Assembly: GCA_029252045.1 (NCBI GenBank)
Contig: JAQXCD010000022.1
Coordinates: 62,001 to 126,000 of the forward strand
Length of the DNA stretch: 64,000 bases
Source of the DNA: Sulfitobacter sp.
GTDB taxonomy: Bacteria; Pseudomonadota; Alphaproteobacteria; Rhodobacterales; Rhodobacteraceae
Direction of reading: 5' to 3'
Shown: positions 52,691 to 60,734 of the stretch, piece by piece
Layout: the number at the start of each line of letters is the position of its first letter
Position numbering within the stretch: the first letter of the stretch is position 1
The notes under the pieces: generated by a model
Seen by the model: only the letters and a program-made list of their open reading frames with translations
Databases searched by the model: none
Told to the model about the DNA's origin: nothing
Position numbers and translations under genes: made by a program

Positions 52691-54082
52691 TTAGCCCAGA
52701 ACGCGGCCCAATGCGGCGTCGACGGCGCCGACGATTTGGTTGATATCGTCTTTGGTGCAGATCAGTGCGGGCGAGAAGCACAGGGTGTTGTTTTTACCCG
52801 GCAGCGAGCGGTTGGTGGCGCCGATGATCACGCCTTGCTGCATGCAGTCTGCGACGACGGCACCGACCAGTTTTTCGGGCAGGGGTTCTTTGGTGGCGCG
52901 GTCTGTGACCAGCTCGGCGCCAAGGAACAGGCCTTTGCCGCGCACTTGGCCGATGGACGGATGCTTGTCTGTCAGTGCGTTCAGCTGGTCCAGCATGTAG
53001 TGGCCCATGGCTGTGCAGTTGTCCAACAGGCCTTCACGCTCGATGATCTTCATGTTCTCGATGCCCGCAGCGGGGCCTGCGGTGCAGCCGCCAAAGGTCG
53101 AGATATCGCGGAAGTAGCTGAGATGATCGGTTGGATCGTCCTTGAACATATCGAACACGGCTTCGGTTGTGACGCAGCACGAGATTGCCGCGTAGCCGGA
53201 GGCGACACCTTTGGCCATGGTCACGATATCCGGCTTGATGCCGTAGTGCTGGTAGCCGAACCAAGTGCCTGTACGGCCTACACCGCAGACAACTTCGTCG
53301 ATGTGCAGAAGGATTTGGTACTGGTCGCAAATCTCGCGGATACGCTCCCAATAGCCGTCGGGGGGCGTGATCACGCCGCCGCCTGCTGTCACTGGCTCAA
53401 GGCACAGCGATCCTACGGTGTCCGGGCCTTCGCGCAGGATGACTTTTTCGATCTCGTTGGCAGCCCAGACGCCGTAGTTCTCTTCGGGGGCGCCGTCCTG
53501 CTCGTGCTTGCGGTACTCAAGGCAGTGAGGGACGCGGATAAAACCATCGGGGAAGGGGCCGTATTGCGCGTTCCGCTCGTCCTGACCGCCTGCGGCCATC
53601 GTGCCGATGGTGCCGCCGTGGTAGTCGCGCTCGCGGTAGAGGATTTTGTGCTTCTTGCCGCCATAGCGCTTGTGCGCGATCTGGCGGACCATCTTGAAAC
53701 CCTTCTCGTTCGCCTCGGAACCGGAGGAGGCGTAGTAGACGCGGCTCATGCCCGGCATCTTGTCGATCAGCATTTCGGAGAAGATGGAGCCGGGGATGGA
53801 GCCCGCTGTGCCGCCGAAGAAGTTCAGCTTTACCAGCTGGTCGCGCACCGCGTTGGCGATTGATTCGCGGCCGTAGCCTACGTTTACGGTCCAGACACCG
53901 CCGGCGACGGCGTCGATGTGTTCCTTGCCGTGCTGGTCCCAGACGCGCAGGCCCTTGCCTTCGACGATGATGCGCGGGTCGTTTGTTTCATACTGTTTAT
54001 GCTGGCTTAGGTGGTGCCAAACGTGGGCGCGGTCCGCCTCCACGATGCGGGAGATGTCATTTTCGTTGAATGTACCGTCCAT
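52691..54082 (-). CDS. tpa: taurine-pyruvate aminotransferase
   Basis: Tpa transfers the amino group of taurine to pyruvate, giving sulfoacetaldehyde and alanine. The 463-residue class III aminotransferase has EHIDAVAGGVWTVNVGYGRE, YYASSGSEANEKGFKMVRQI, LLHIDEVVCGVGRTGTWFGY and Schiff-base Lys291 in TMAKGVASGY. The N-terminal SQHKQYETNDPRIIVEGKGL is typical of Tpa. Together with xsc, tauR and tauABC nearby this makes Tpa the best call; other omega-aminotransferases are possible. Confidence 0.9.
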   Translation of the reverse strand: MDGTFNENDISRIVEADRAHVWHHLSQHKQYETNDPRIIVEGKGLRVWDQHGKEHIDAVAGGVWTVNVGYGRESIANAVRDQLVKLNFFGGTAGSIPGSIFSEMLIDKMPGMSRVYYASSGSEANEKGFKMVRQIAHKRYGGKKHKILYRERDYHGGTIGTMAAGGQDERNAQYGPFPDGFIRVPHCLEYRKHEQDGAPEENYGVWAANEIEKVILREGPDTVGSLCLEPVTAGGGVITPPDGYWERIREICDQYQILLHIDEVVCGVGRTGTWFGYQHYGIKPDIVTMAKGVASGYAAISCCVTTEAVFDMFKDDPTDHLSYFRDISTFGGCTAGPAAGIENMKIIEREGLLDNCTAMGHYMLDQLNALTDKHPSIGQVRGKGLFLGAELVTDRATKEPLPEKLVGAVVADCMQQGVIIGATNRSLPGKNNTLCFSPALICTKDDINQIVGAVDAALGRVLG

Positions 54083-54270
54083 GATGGTGACCTTTCGAAT
54101 GAGCGAGAAATAGGGAAATCAGCGGCATGCCGCGTGACTGATACCATACTAGACGGAGAATATGGGCAAAAAAATAGGGCCAGCACCGGGCGATGAATAA
54201 GGCCACTTTGCGCTGGCTTTGGAAAACACCTTGTTTTTGATGTTTTTGTGTCGCCACCATCGGGCCACGG

Positions 54271-54707
54271 ATGGTGCGGGATGCCCCTGTGCGGAAAACT
54301 TGGGAGCGGGTTGTGACGGAGCAGGGCATCTTTTGGCAGCAGACTGCGGGTGCGGCACAGGACGCCCAGCGGTTGGGGGGCGATGCCAGCTATGATGTGG
54401 CTGTTGTGGGCGCAGGGTTTACGGGGCTGAATGCGGCGCTGCATCTGGCCGAGGCAGGTGTGAGGGTTGCCGTGTCCGAGGCGGGCGCGGTGTTGCAATG
54501 AGCCATGTCGTCGGGCGGGAAATGGCGCGTATGGCGCTGGGAGTTGCGCGGTCCGAAATCCCGATTCCCGTCACCGCAATGCCCCGGCACCGCTTTCGTG
54601 TTTCGCAGGTTTTGGGGGCAGGTCTGGCGATGGCTGCCTTGCGTTGGAAGGATGAACGAGAGGCGCGTGCGACTGGACTCATCGCGGCTGACGAACTGGA
54701 CATTTGA
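54271..54707 (+). pseudogene. remnant of an FAD-dependent oxidoreductase (internal deletion and frameshift)
   Basis: The first 77 codons (54271-54501) encode an N-terminal FAD-binding start: WERVVTEQGIFWQQTAGAA, then YDVAVVGAGFTGLNAALHLA and a stop. A second frame (about 54498-54707) has a C-terminal DAO-type tail: GREMARMALGVARSEIPIPV, TAMPRHRFR, LGAGLAMAALRWKDEREA. Together they are the two ends of one roughly 430-residue oxidoreductase, with about 280 codons missing between and the frame shifted. No functional product is expected. The family (DAO; gamma-glutamylputrescine-oxidase-like or taurine-dehydrogenase TauY-like) is inferred. Confidence 0.65.
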
Positions 54708-55050
54708 ATTTCGTTGGTAACGGAGAGAGTGGCTGTCACGGTAAAGGGAGGGATGTAGTGCCGAAATTTTGTGCACACCGGCGTGTTGATTTCTTATAGA
54801 AAGAGAGCGGGTTTCTAGCGCTAATACTTTGCGCTGTATCAGAGACCAAATCGCATGCTCTAGCTGCACTATTGGTGAATTTCTGGCCAAAATGGATATG
54901 CTCGTTCCGATCCCGCGTGAAACCTTGTTGCAAGTGGCAGGGGTATAGATAGGGTACCCACGCTAGGTGTAATCAACGCGAGATACGACACCAACCAATC
55001 CCGAGTTCTGATCAAGGGGCCGGGTAATAAACAACTGGGAGACTATAAGA
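54708..55050. other. leader region of tauABC, no gene
   Basis: I see no coding frame here. The tauA ribosome site GGGAG is at 55037-55041. Two CTGGAC elements 23 bp apart (54673-54682 and 54696-54705), within the end of the preceding remnant, point toward tauA and may be weak TauR sites. Confidence 0.4.
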
Positions 55051-56046
55051 ATGATGAAGAAAACAGTAAGCGCATTTGTCGCTGCCGCCGTGATGTCCAT
55101 TGCTGGCACATCCGCATTTGCCGAAGGTGAAATCACCGTTGGTTACTTCCTGGAATGGCCAATGCCGTTCATGATTGCCAAAAATGCAGGCACATATGAC
55201 GAAGCGCTGGGCATGAAGGTAAACTGGGTTTCCTTCGAGACTGGTACAGCCATGTCCGCTGCAATGGCGTCCGGCGATGTACAGCTGTCCGTGTCCCAAG
55301 GCATTCCACCTTTTGTGGTTGCAGCCTCCGGCGGTCAGGACATCCAAGTTCTCGACGTAGCGGTATCCTATTCCGAGAATGACAACTGCGTGATCGCGGC
55401 TGGTCTGGAAATCACCAAAGAAACAGCCGGCGAGCTGGCAGGCAAGAAAGTGGCTGTGCCATTGGGTACCGCTGCGCACTACGGCTTCCTGCGCCAGATG
55501 GACCATTTCGGCATCGATGTAGGCACCTTGCAGGTTGTCGACATGGCGCCACCGGAAGGTGCAGCAGCGCTGGGTCAGGGCGCGGTTGATTTCGCCTGCG
55601 GTTATGGTGGTGGCCTGTCGCGCATGCGCGAATTCGGCAACTCTCTGCTGACAGGTGCCGAAAAAGAAGAGCTGGGCATTCTGGTGTTTGACGTAACATC
55701 CGGCCCTGCCGGTTATGTTGCTGAAAACAGCGATACAGTTGCCAAGTTCCTGAAAGTGACTGCTGACGCAAACGCCGAGTGGGCTGCAAACCCGTCGGAC
55801 GAGCATCTGGCGGTGATCGCAAAAGAATCTGGCATGGATCTGGAAGGCGCGCGTGCGTCTATTGCAACGATGAAGTTCCCGACCGTTGACGAGCAACTGT
55901 CCCAGAAATGGTTGGGTGGTAATGCCGCGACCTTCATGAAGGGTGTGGCGGATGTATTCGTTTCCGCAGGTTCCATCGATGCGGCGCTGGATGACTACTC
56001 TGGTGCGGTAAACGTTGGCCCGTTGACTGCTGCGAACGGCATGTAA
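55051..56046 (+). CDS. tauA: taurine ABC transporter substrate-binding protein
   Basis: This periplasmic protein captures taurine for TauBC. The 331-residue product has a signal peptide (cleavage after residue 24, AFA-EGE) and a two-lobe binding fold. Landmarks are EITVGYFLEWPMPFMIAKNA, SFETGTAMSAAMASGDVQLS, AVPLGTAAHYGFLRQMDHFG and DFACGYGGGLSRMREFG, all typical of TauA. It starts a tauABC operon opposite tpa. Confidence 0.93.
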   Translation: MMKKTVSAFVAAAVMSIAGTSAFAEGEITVGYFLEWPMPFMIAKNAGTYDEALGMKVNWVSFETGTAMSAAMASGDVQLSVSQGIPPFVVAASGGQDIQVLDVAVSYSENDNCVIAAGLEITKETAGELAGKKVAVPLGTAAHYGFLRQMDHFGIDVGTLQVVDMAPPEGAAALGQGAVDFACGYGGGLSRMREFGNSLLTGAEKEELGILVFDVTSGPAGYVAENSDTVAKFLKVTADANAEWAANPSDEHLAVIAKESGMDLEGARASIATMKFPTVDEQLSQKWLGGNAATFMKGVADVFVSAGSIDAALDDYSGAVNVGPLTAANGM

Positions 56047-56064
56047 TCCTTTAGCGGATTAAGC

Positions 56065-56099
56065 GGGTCCGGCGTGTACACTGTGCGCCGGACCCTTTT
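56065..56099 (+). terminator. attenuator-type terminator between tauA and tauB
   Basis: A perfect 10-bp stem (GGGTCCGGCG / CGCCGGACCC) with an 11-nt loop is followed by four T residues. Such hairpins after binding-protein genes usually keep tauA mRNA in excess over tauBC by partial termination or 3'-end protection. Confidence 0.75.
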
Positions 56100-56165
56100 C
56101 TACCGAAAACGAGGCGGGGCCAACCCCGTCCTACCGGCTGTGGATTTCAGCCAGAAAGCAGGGAC

Positions 56166-56972
56166 ATGTCCGGACTTTCCATTGATAAACTCTCCATGCG
56201 ATTTGATCTGCCCGGTGGCGGATCGGTGCAGGCGCTCAAAGACGTATCGCTGGACCTGAAGGCGGGCGAGTTGCTGAGCGTGCTTGGGCCGTCCGGTTGT
56301 GGCAAGACAACGCTGTTGAATATTGTTGCGGGCTTTCTGGCGCCGACCGAAGGTGTGATGACGCTGAACGGTCACAAGATCACAGGCCCCGACGCCGAAC
56401 GCGGTATGGTGTTCCAGCACGGTGCGCTGTTCGAGTGGATGAGCGTGCGGGACAACGTTGGTTTTGGTCCTTCGATGAAGGGCATGCCAAAGAATAACAA
56501 AGCCGAGATTGTGAACCATCTTCTGGATGTTGTCGGTCTGCAGGACTTTAAGGAAAAGGCGGTTTACGAGCTGTCTGGCGGTATGCAGCAGCGTGTGGCA
56601 CTGGCCCGCTGTCTGGCAAATGACCCCGATGTGATCCTGATGGACGAGCCGCTGGGTGCGCTGGATGCGCTGACCCGTGAGAAGATGCAGTCGCTTGTGC
56701 TGAAGCTCTGGAAAGAAACGGGTAAGACGATCATCCTGATCACCCACTCGGTAGATGAGGCATTGCTGCTGGGCGAGCGCGTGATTGTCATGGCACCGCG
56801 TCCGGGGCGTATTCACAAAGAGTACCGCCTGCCGTTTGCTGAAATGGGCGTGAACGCGGACCTGCGGGATGTTAAAAAACACCCCGATTTCGCGCCAAAG
56901 CGTGAAGAGATCCTCGCTATGATTTGGGCGATGGAGGAAGAAATTATGGGCCGCACGGAGGAAAAAGCATGA
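56166..56972 (+). CDS. tauB: taurine ABC transporter ATPase
   Basis: The 268-residue ATPase energises taurine import. It has Walker A GPSGCGKTTLLN, signature LSGGMQQRVALARCLAN, Walker B VILMDEPLGALDALTR and the switch His in ILITHSVDEALLLG. It overlaps tauC by 4 bp. The start was taken at ATG 56166. Confidence 0.94.
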   Translation: MSGLSIDKLSMRFDLPGGGSVQALKDVSLDLKAGELLSVLGPSGCGKTTLLNIVAGFLAPTEGVMTLNGHKITGPDAERGMVFQHGALFEWMSVRDNVGFGPSMKGMPKNNKAEIVNHLLDVVGLQDFKEKAVYELSGGMQQRVALARCLANDPDVILMDEPLGALDALTREKMQSLVLKLWKETGKTIILITHSVDEALLLGERVIVMAPRPGRIHKEYRLPFAEMGVNADLRDVKKHPDFAPKREEILAMIWAMEEEIMGRTEEKA

Positions 56973-58237
56973 CCGGTTTTATCGTACTGGCTGTTTATGT
57001 CGGCATCTTTGTTGGCTCGATGATGCTGTTTACCCGCATTGGAGCGGGCATTCGGGATTATACATCGCTCAAAACCGTTACATTTGGCGATGAAAGTGCT
57101 GTGCGTCCCAATCGCGCGGCGGGCATCATCTCGATCCTGACGCTGTTTTTGCTGTGGGGGATGTTCACGGGCTCGTCTTTGATCCCCGGTTTTCTGCACG
57201 CGCCTGGTCCTTTTGCGGGACAGACATCGTTTGAATATACGGTTGAGGCAAATGGCCAGACCGATACGGCGACGGTGACCGTTCTGGTGCACGACCGTGA
57301 GGAGAATCCGGACCCGATCAGTGTTGAAGAGGGGGACGGCATTGCCAAGAACGACAGCATCACGGTGGCGCAATACCGCAGCCAGCTGGTGTCTTTTGAC
57401 AAGAACGACGATGTGAAAAAGAAGGACGGTGCGACAATCGTTGCGATCAACGGGAAGAAGGTACGTCCGGGGGACCGCGTCGAGATTGAGGGCGGGTCGG
57501 TAACGATTTCCGACAAAGGGACGCCAAACTTCTCCCCCGAGAACGGGTTGCAGATGGAGCCGCTCTATCTGCCATCGCCCGAGGCGGTGTTTGACCGGAC
57601 GCTCAAGGTTCTCGATGAAGGTTTCCGCGGTACGTCGCTGTTAGGCCACCTTGGATGGTCGCTGTTCCGTGTTATTGCGGGCTTTGTCTGTGGCGCCGTA
57701 GTGGGTATCCCGCTGGGTTATGCGATGGGTCTGAGCAACTGGTTCCGTGGCTGGTTTGATCCGATTGTAGAATTTATGCGCCCTGTGCCGCCGCTGGCCC
57801 TGATCCCGCTGGTGATTATCTGGGCGGGGATTGGCGAGACGGGCAAGATCATCCTGCTGTTCCTTGCGGCGCTCTGGATTATGGCGATTGCCGCGCGTTC
57901 GGGGGTGTCGGGTGTGAACATCGCCAAGGTGCATGCGGCCTATTCGCTGGGGGCCAGTAAATGGCAGATCATGCGGTATGTCATCATTCCGAACTCGCTG
58001 CCCGAGATCTTCACGGGTGCGCGTGTGGCGATGGGTGTGTGTTGGGGCACTGTTGTTGCGGCCGAACTGGTTGCAGCAGAGAAAGGGGCGGGCATGATGA
58101 TCATGGTCGCGTCCAAGTTCCAGAACACGGATATTGTTATTCTGGGTATCATCCTGATTGGTGTGATCGGTTTCGGCATTGATATGCTGATGCGCGGCGC
58201 CGAGCGGATTTTGGTGCCTTGGAAGGGCAAAGCCTGA
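56969..58237 (+). CDS. tauC: taurine ABC transporter permease with extracytoplasmic insertion
   Basis: The 422-residue permease is much longer than the usual TauC of about 270. Two N-terminal transmembrane helices (about residues 3-22 and 50-70) flank a short loop. Then comes a hydrophilic insertion at about 80-190 with FEYTVEANGQTDTATVTVLV and ATIVAINGKKVRPGDRVEI. The last 230 residues are a standard permease domain with the EAA loop GASKWQIMRYVIIPNSLPEI. The start at 56969 overlaps tauB by 4 bp. The insertion resembles VCBS/cadherin-like repeats and should face the periplasm. Confidence 0.9.
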   Translation: MTGFIVLAVYVGIFVGSMMLFTRIGAGIRDYTSLKTVTFGDESAVRPNRAAGIISILTLFLLWGMFTGSSLIPGFLHAPGPFAGQTSFEYTVEANGQTDTATVTVLVHDREENPDPISVEEGDGIAKNDSITVAQYRSQLVSFDKNDDVKKKDGATIVAINGKKVRPGDRVEIEGGSVTISDKGTPNFSPENGLQMEPLYLPSPEAVFDRTLKVLDEGFRGTSLLGHLGWSLFRVIAGFVCGAVVGIPLGYAMGLSNWFRGWFDPIVEFMRPVPPLALIPLVIIWAGIGETGKIILLFLAALWIMAIAARSGVSGVNIAKVHAAYSLGASKWQIMRYVIIPNSLPEIFTGARVAMGVCWGTVVAAELVAAEKGAGMMIMVASKFQNTDIVILGIILIGVIGFGIDMLMRGAERILVPWKGKA

Positions 58238-58266
58238 GCCAGAGATTGGTTTGACCTGATGAAGTG

Positions 58267-58297
58267 AAAAGGCCGGAGCAGATGCTCCGGCCTTTTT
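58267..58297 (+). terminator. rho-independent terminator after tauC
   Basis: A 14-bp stem (AAAAGGCCGGAGCA / TGCTCCGGCCTTTT) with a 2-nt spacer precedes T residues. It is nearly identical in stem to the terminator at 16291. Confidence 0.88.
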
Positions 58298-58323
58298 CGT
58301 TGGTCTGACAGTGCGGCGGGAAC

Positions 58324-58366
58324 CGATTTTTTGAAAAAATCGTGCCGGAATTTTTCACAAATTCCG
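58324..58366. repeat. tandem inverted repeats between tauC and the helicase
   Basis: Two hairpins are adjacent: CGATTTTTT-G-AAAAAATCG (58324-58342), perfect, and CGGAATTT-TTCAC-AAATTCCG (58346-58366), perfect. They lie just after the helicase stop on the minus strand and may end its transcript, but their A/T-rich stems are unlike the other terminators here. Confidence 0.6.
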
Positions 58367-58384
58367 CTCCCCGTAGCGCGTGTC

Positions 58385-60532
58385 TTACTTCTTCGGGCCT
58401 CTGGGGCCTGTAGGCTTTTTGCCTTTGCCCGGAGGGGTGAACCGCTTGGACGCATCTGCCGCGCGGTTGTAGCCGCCTTCGGGTTTTGCATCACGGGATG
58501 GCGCGCCTTCCTTGGTGGGTTTTTTCCAGACTGCTTTTGCGCCTGATTTCGCTTTGGCGGCACTGTTGTCGCTTGCGGCACCTGCCGGCTTGTCTTTCCA
58601 CACCGGCTTGGACTTGGGCTTGTCACCCGCCTTCATCGGTGTCCGCTCGGTCTTGTGGGACTTTGGCGGGCGGGCTGCATCGCGTTTCGGCTTGGCCGGT
58701 GCGGCCCCGCGTGGTTTGTCGCTGGCGGGACGTGGTTTGTATTCCGCTGCTGGCGCCTCATCACGGGAGGGGCGTGGCTTGGAGTAGGCGGGCTTTGGTG
58801 CATCCGGATCATAGGCAGGTTTGCCGCGGTGTGCGGGTTTCTTGTCGTATGCCGGTTTTGGGCCACGGTCTGGACGATCCCCGCGATCGGGGCGGGGGCC
58901 ACGCTCAGGGCGGTCGCCACTGCCTTTGTTTTCCGGGCGGCCTGTGCGTGGGCCAAAATCTGGTACACCGTCAAGACGTGTCAGGGTAACGCCGTCTTCT
59001 GCTTTCATATCGGCACCCAGTGCATTGACCAGTTTCGGTACAGCACCTTCGGCGACTTCTACATAGGAATGGCGGGGCTGCACGCGGATGGCACCAATGT
59101 CATCGCGGGTCAGGTCCGCGACGCGGCAGAGCATCGGCAGAATTGTGCGCGGCTCTGCGCCATCGTTGCGGCCGGTGGAAATGGTGAACCAGATGGATTT
59201 ACCGAACTCCATACGGGGCGCGTTTTCTTTGCCGTCACCAGGATTTGACAGCTCTTCCGGCGCTGAGCCGCGCGAGCGGTGCAGGTTTACGAAAGCGGTT
59301 GCAAGCTGCTCGGGTGTGTAGCGCTCTACCAGAGTGCCAACGAACTCGACGGCATCGTCTGGCGTTGGTGTTGTCCATGCATCATCGTTCAGCAGGCGTT
59401 CCTGATCTGCGGCATTCACTTCCGAAGCGGAAGGGGGCAGCGCCCATTCGACAGACAGTTTGGCCCAGCCCAAAAGGCGTGTGGCCTTCGAGCGCATCTT
59501 TGGCGGTACGATCAGTGCCGAGACACCTTTGCGGCCTGCGCGGCCCGTCCGGCCGGATCGGTGTAGCAGCGTGTCTGCGTTGGTGGGCAGATCGGCGTGG
59601 ATCACCAGCTCAAGATTGGGAAGGTCGATGCCGCGTGCGGCAACATCGGTGGCCACACAGACGCGGGCGCGGCCATCACGCAATGATTGCAACGCGTTTG
59701 TACGTTCCTGTTGGGACAGTTCGCCCGACAGGGCCACAACCGAGAAGTTGCGGTTTGTCAGACGTGTGGTCAGGCGGGCGACGGCAGCGCGGGTGTTGCA
59801 GAACACAATTGCGTTCTTGGCTTCATAAAAGCGCAGGATGTTGAGGATCGCATTTTCTGTATCACGCGGGTTCACGGTGAGTGCGCGATATTCGATATCC
59901 GAGTGTTGTTTGCCATCGGAGACAACAGAAACCCGCTGCGCATTGCGCTGATAGCCTTTTGCCAGCTGGGCGATAGCCGCCGGAACAGTGGCCGAGAACA
60001 TCAGCGTGCGGCGTGTGTCAGGGGATTCGCCGAGGATAAACTCGAGGTCCTCGCGGAAGCCCAGATCCAGCATCTCATCTGCTTCGTCCAGCACCACGGC
60101 GCGGATGTCGGTCAGGTCGATGTTGTTGCGTTTGATGTGGTCGCACAGGCGGCCGGGAGTGGCGACAACGACGTGCGCGCCACGGTCCAGCGCGCGGCGT
60201 TCCGTGCGGGTGTCCATGCCGCCGACGCAGGTGGTCACAATTGCGCCTGCCTTGCTGTAAAGCCATGTCAACTCACGACTAACTTGCATCGCCAGCTCAC
60301 GCGTGGGGGCAATTACAAGGGCCAGAGGTGCGGCGGCGCGGCCAAATGTTGTTTGGTCGCCCAGCAGTGTGGGGGCGATGGCCATGCCGAATGCTACGGT
60401 TTTACCGGAGCCGGTTTGTGCGGAAACCAGAAGGTCTGCGCCGTCGAGTTCCGGGGCAATTACGGCCTCCTGAACGGGTGTCATTGTCTCATAGCCTTGG
60501 GCGGCCAGTGCGTCTGCGATCGTTTGAATCAA
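58385..60532 (-). CDS. DEAD-box RNA helicase (DbpA/CsdA-like)
   Basis: The 715-residue helicase remodels RNA, probably in ribosome assembly or cold response. It has the core motifs SAQTGSGKTVAFGMA, PTRELAMQV, DEADEMLDLG, MFSATVPAA, HRSGRTGRAG. A DbpA-type RNA-binding domain follows (IRVQPRHSYVEVAEGAVPKL). The last 150 residues are a low-complexity Lys/Pro/Arg/Asp tail with repeated RPDRG and KPAY elements. It is monocistronic, divergent from imuA. Confidence 0.93.
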   Translation of the reverse strand: MIQTIADALAAQGYETMTPVQEAVIAPELDGADLLVSAQTGSGKTVAFGMAIAPTLLGDQTTFGRAAAPLALVIAPTRELAMQVSRELTWLYSKAGAIVTTCVGGMDTRTERRALDRGAHVVVATPGRLCDHIKRNNIDLTDIRAVVLDEADEMLDLGFREDLEFILGESPDTRRTLMFSATVPAAIAQLAKGYQRNAQRVSVVSDGKQHSDIEYRALTVNPRDTENAILNILRFYEAKNAIVFCNTRAAVARLTTRLTNRNFSVVALSGELSQQERTNALQSLRDGRARVCVATDVAARGIDLPNLELVIHADLPTNADTLLHRSGRTGRAGRKGVSALIVPPKMRSKATRLLGWAKLSVEWALPPSASEVNAADQERLLNDDAWTTPTPDDAVEFVGTLVERYTPEQLATAFVNLHRSRGSAPEELSNPGDGKENAPRMEFGKSIWFTISTGRNDGAEPRTILPMLCRVADLTRDDIGAIRVQPRHSYVEVAEGAVPKLVNALGADMKAEDGVTLTRLDGVPDFGPRTGRPENKGSGDRPERGPRPDRGDRPDRGPKPAYDKKPAHRGKPAYDPDAPKPAYSKPRPSRDEAPAAEYKPRPASDKPRGAAPAKPKRDAARPPKSHKTERTPMKAGDKPKSKPVWKDKPAGAASDNSAAKAKSGAKAVWKKPTKEGAPSRDAKPEGGYNRAADASKRFTPPGKGKKPTGPRGPKK

Positions 60533-60701
60533 GGGGTATTCCTGAGCGGATAAAGGTGGAGTTCGCCCGCCCCTAAAGGGTTGTGGCGCATTTGTATACG
60601 GGCGATTTCGCGCAGGCGGCTTTGCGTTGTGCGCAGATCGGCGGTGTATTGCCCTTTGTGGGGGGTAAAATCGATGCTGTCAAATTGGGGTATTTCATTT
60701 A

Positions 60702-60716
60702 GAACAAAAAGTGAAC
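60702..60716. promoter_or_regulatory. LexA (SOS) box upstream of imuA
   Basis: GAAC-AAAAAGT-GAAC is the alphaproteobacterial LexA box (GTTC-N7-GTTC on the other strand) without mismatch. It lies 18 bp upstream of the imuA start and directly in front of a DNA-damage cassette. Confidence 0.85.
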
Positions 60717-60734
60717 AAAATGGAGGGATGGATG

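Noticed and set aside
52619-53863. 414-codon plus-strand frame opposite tpa
   Set aside because: It runs antisense to a confident aminotransferase and includes the terminator at its start; no ribosome site or domain.
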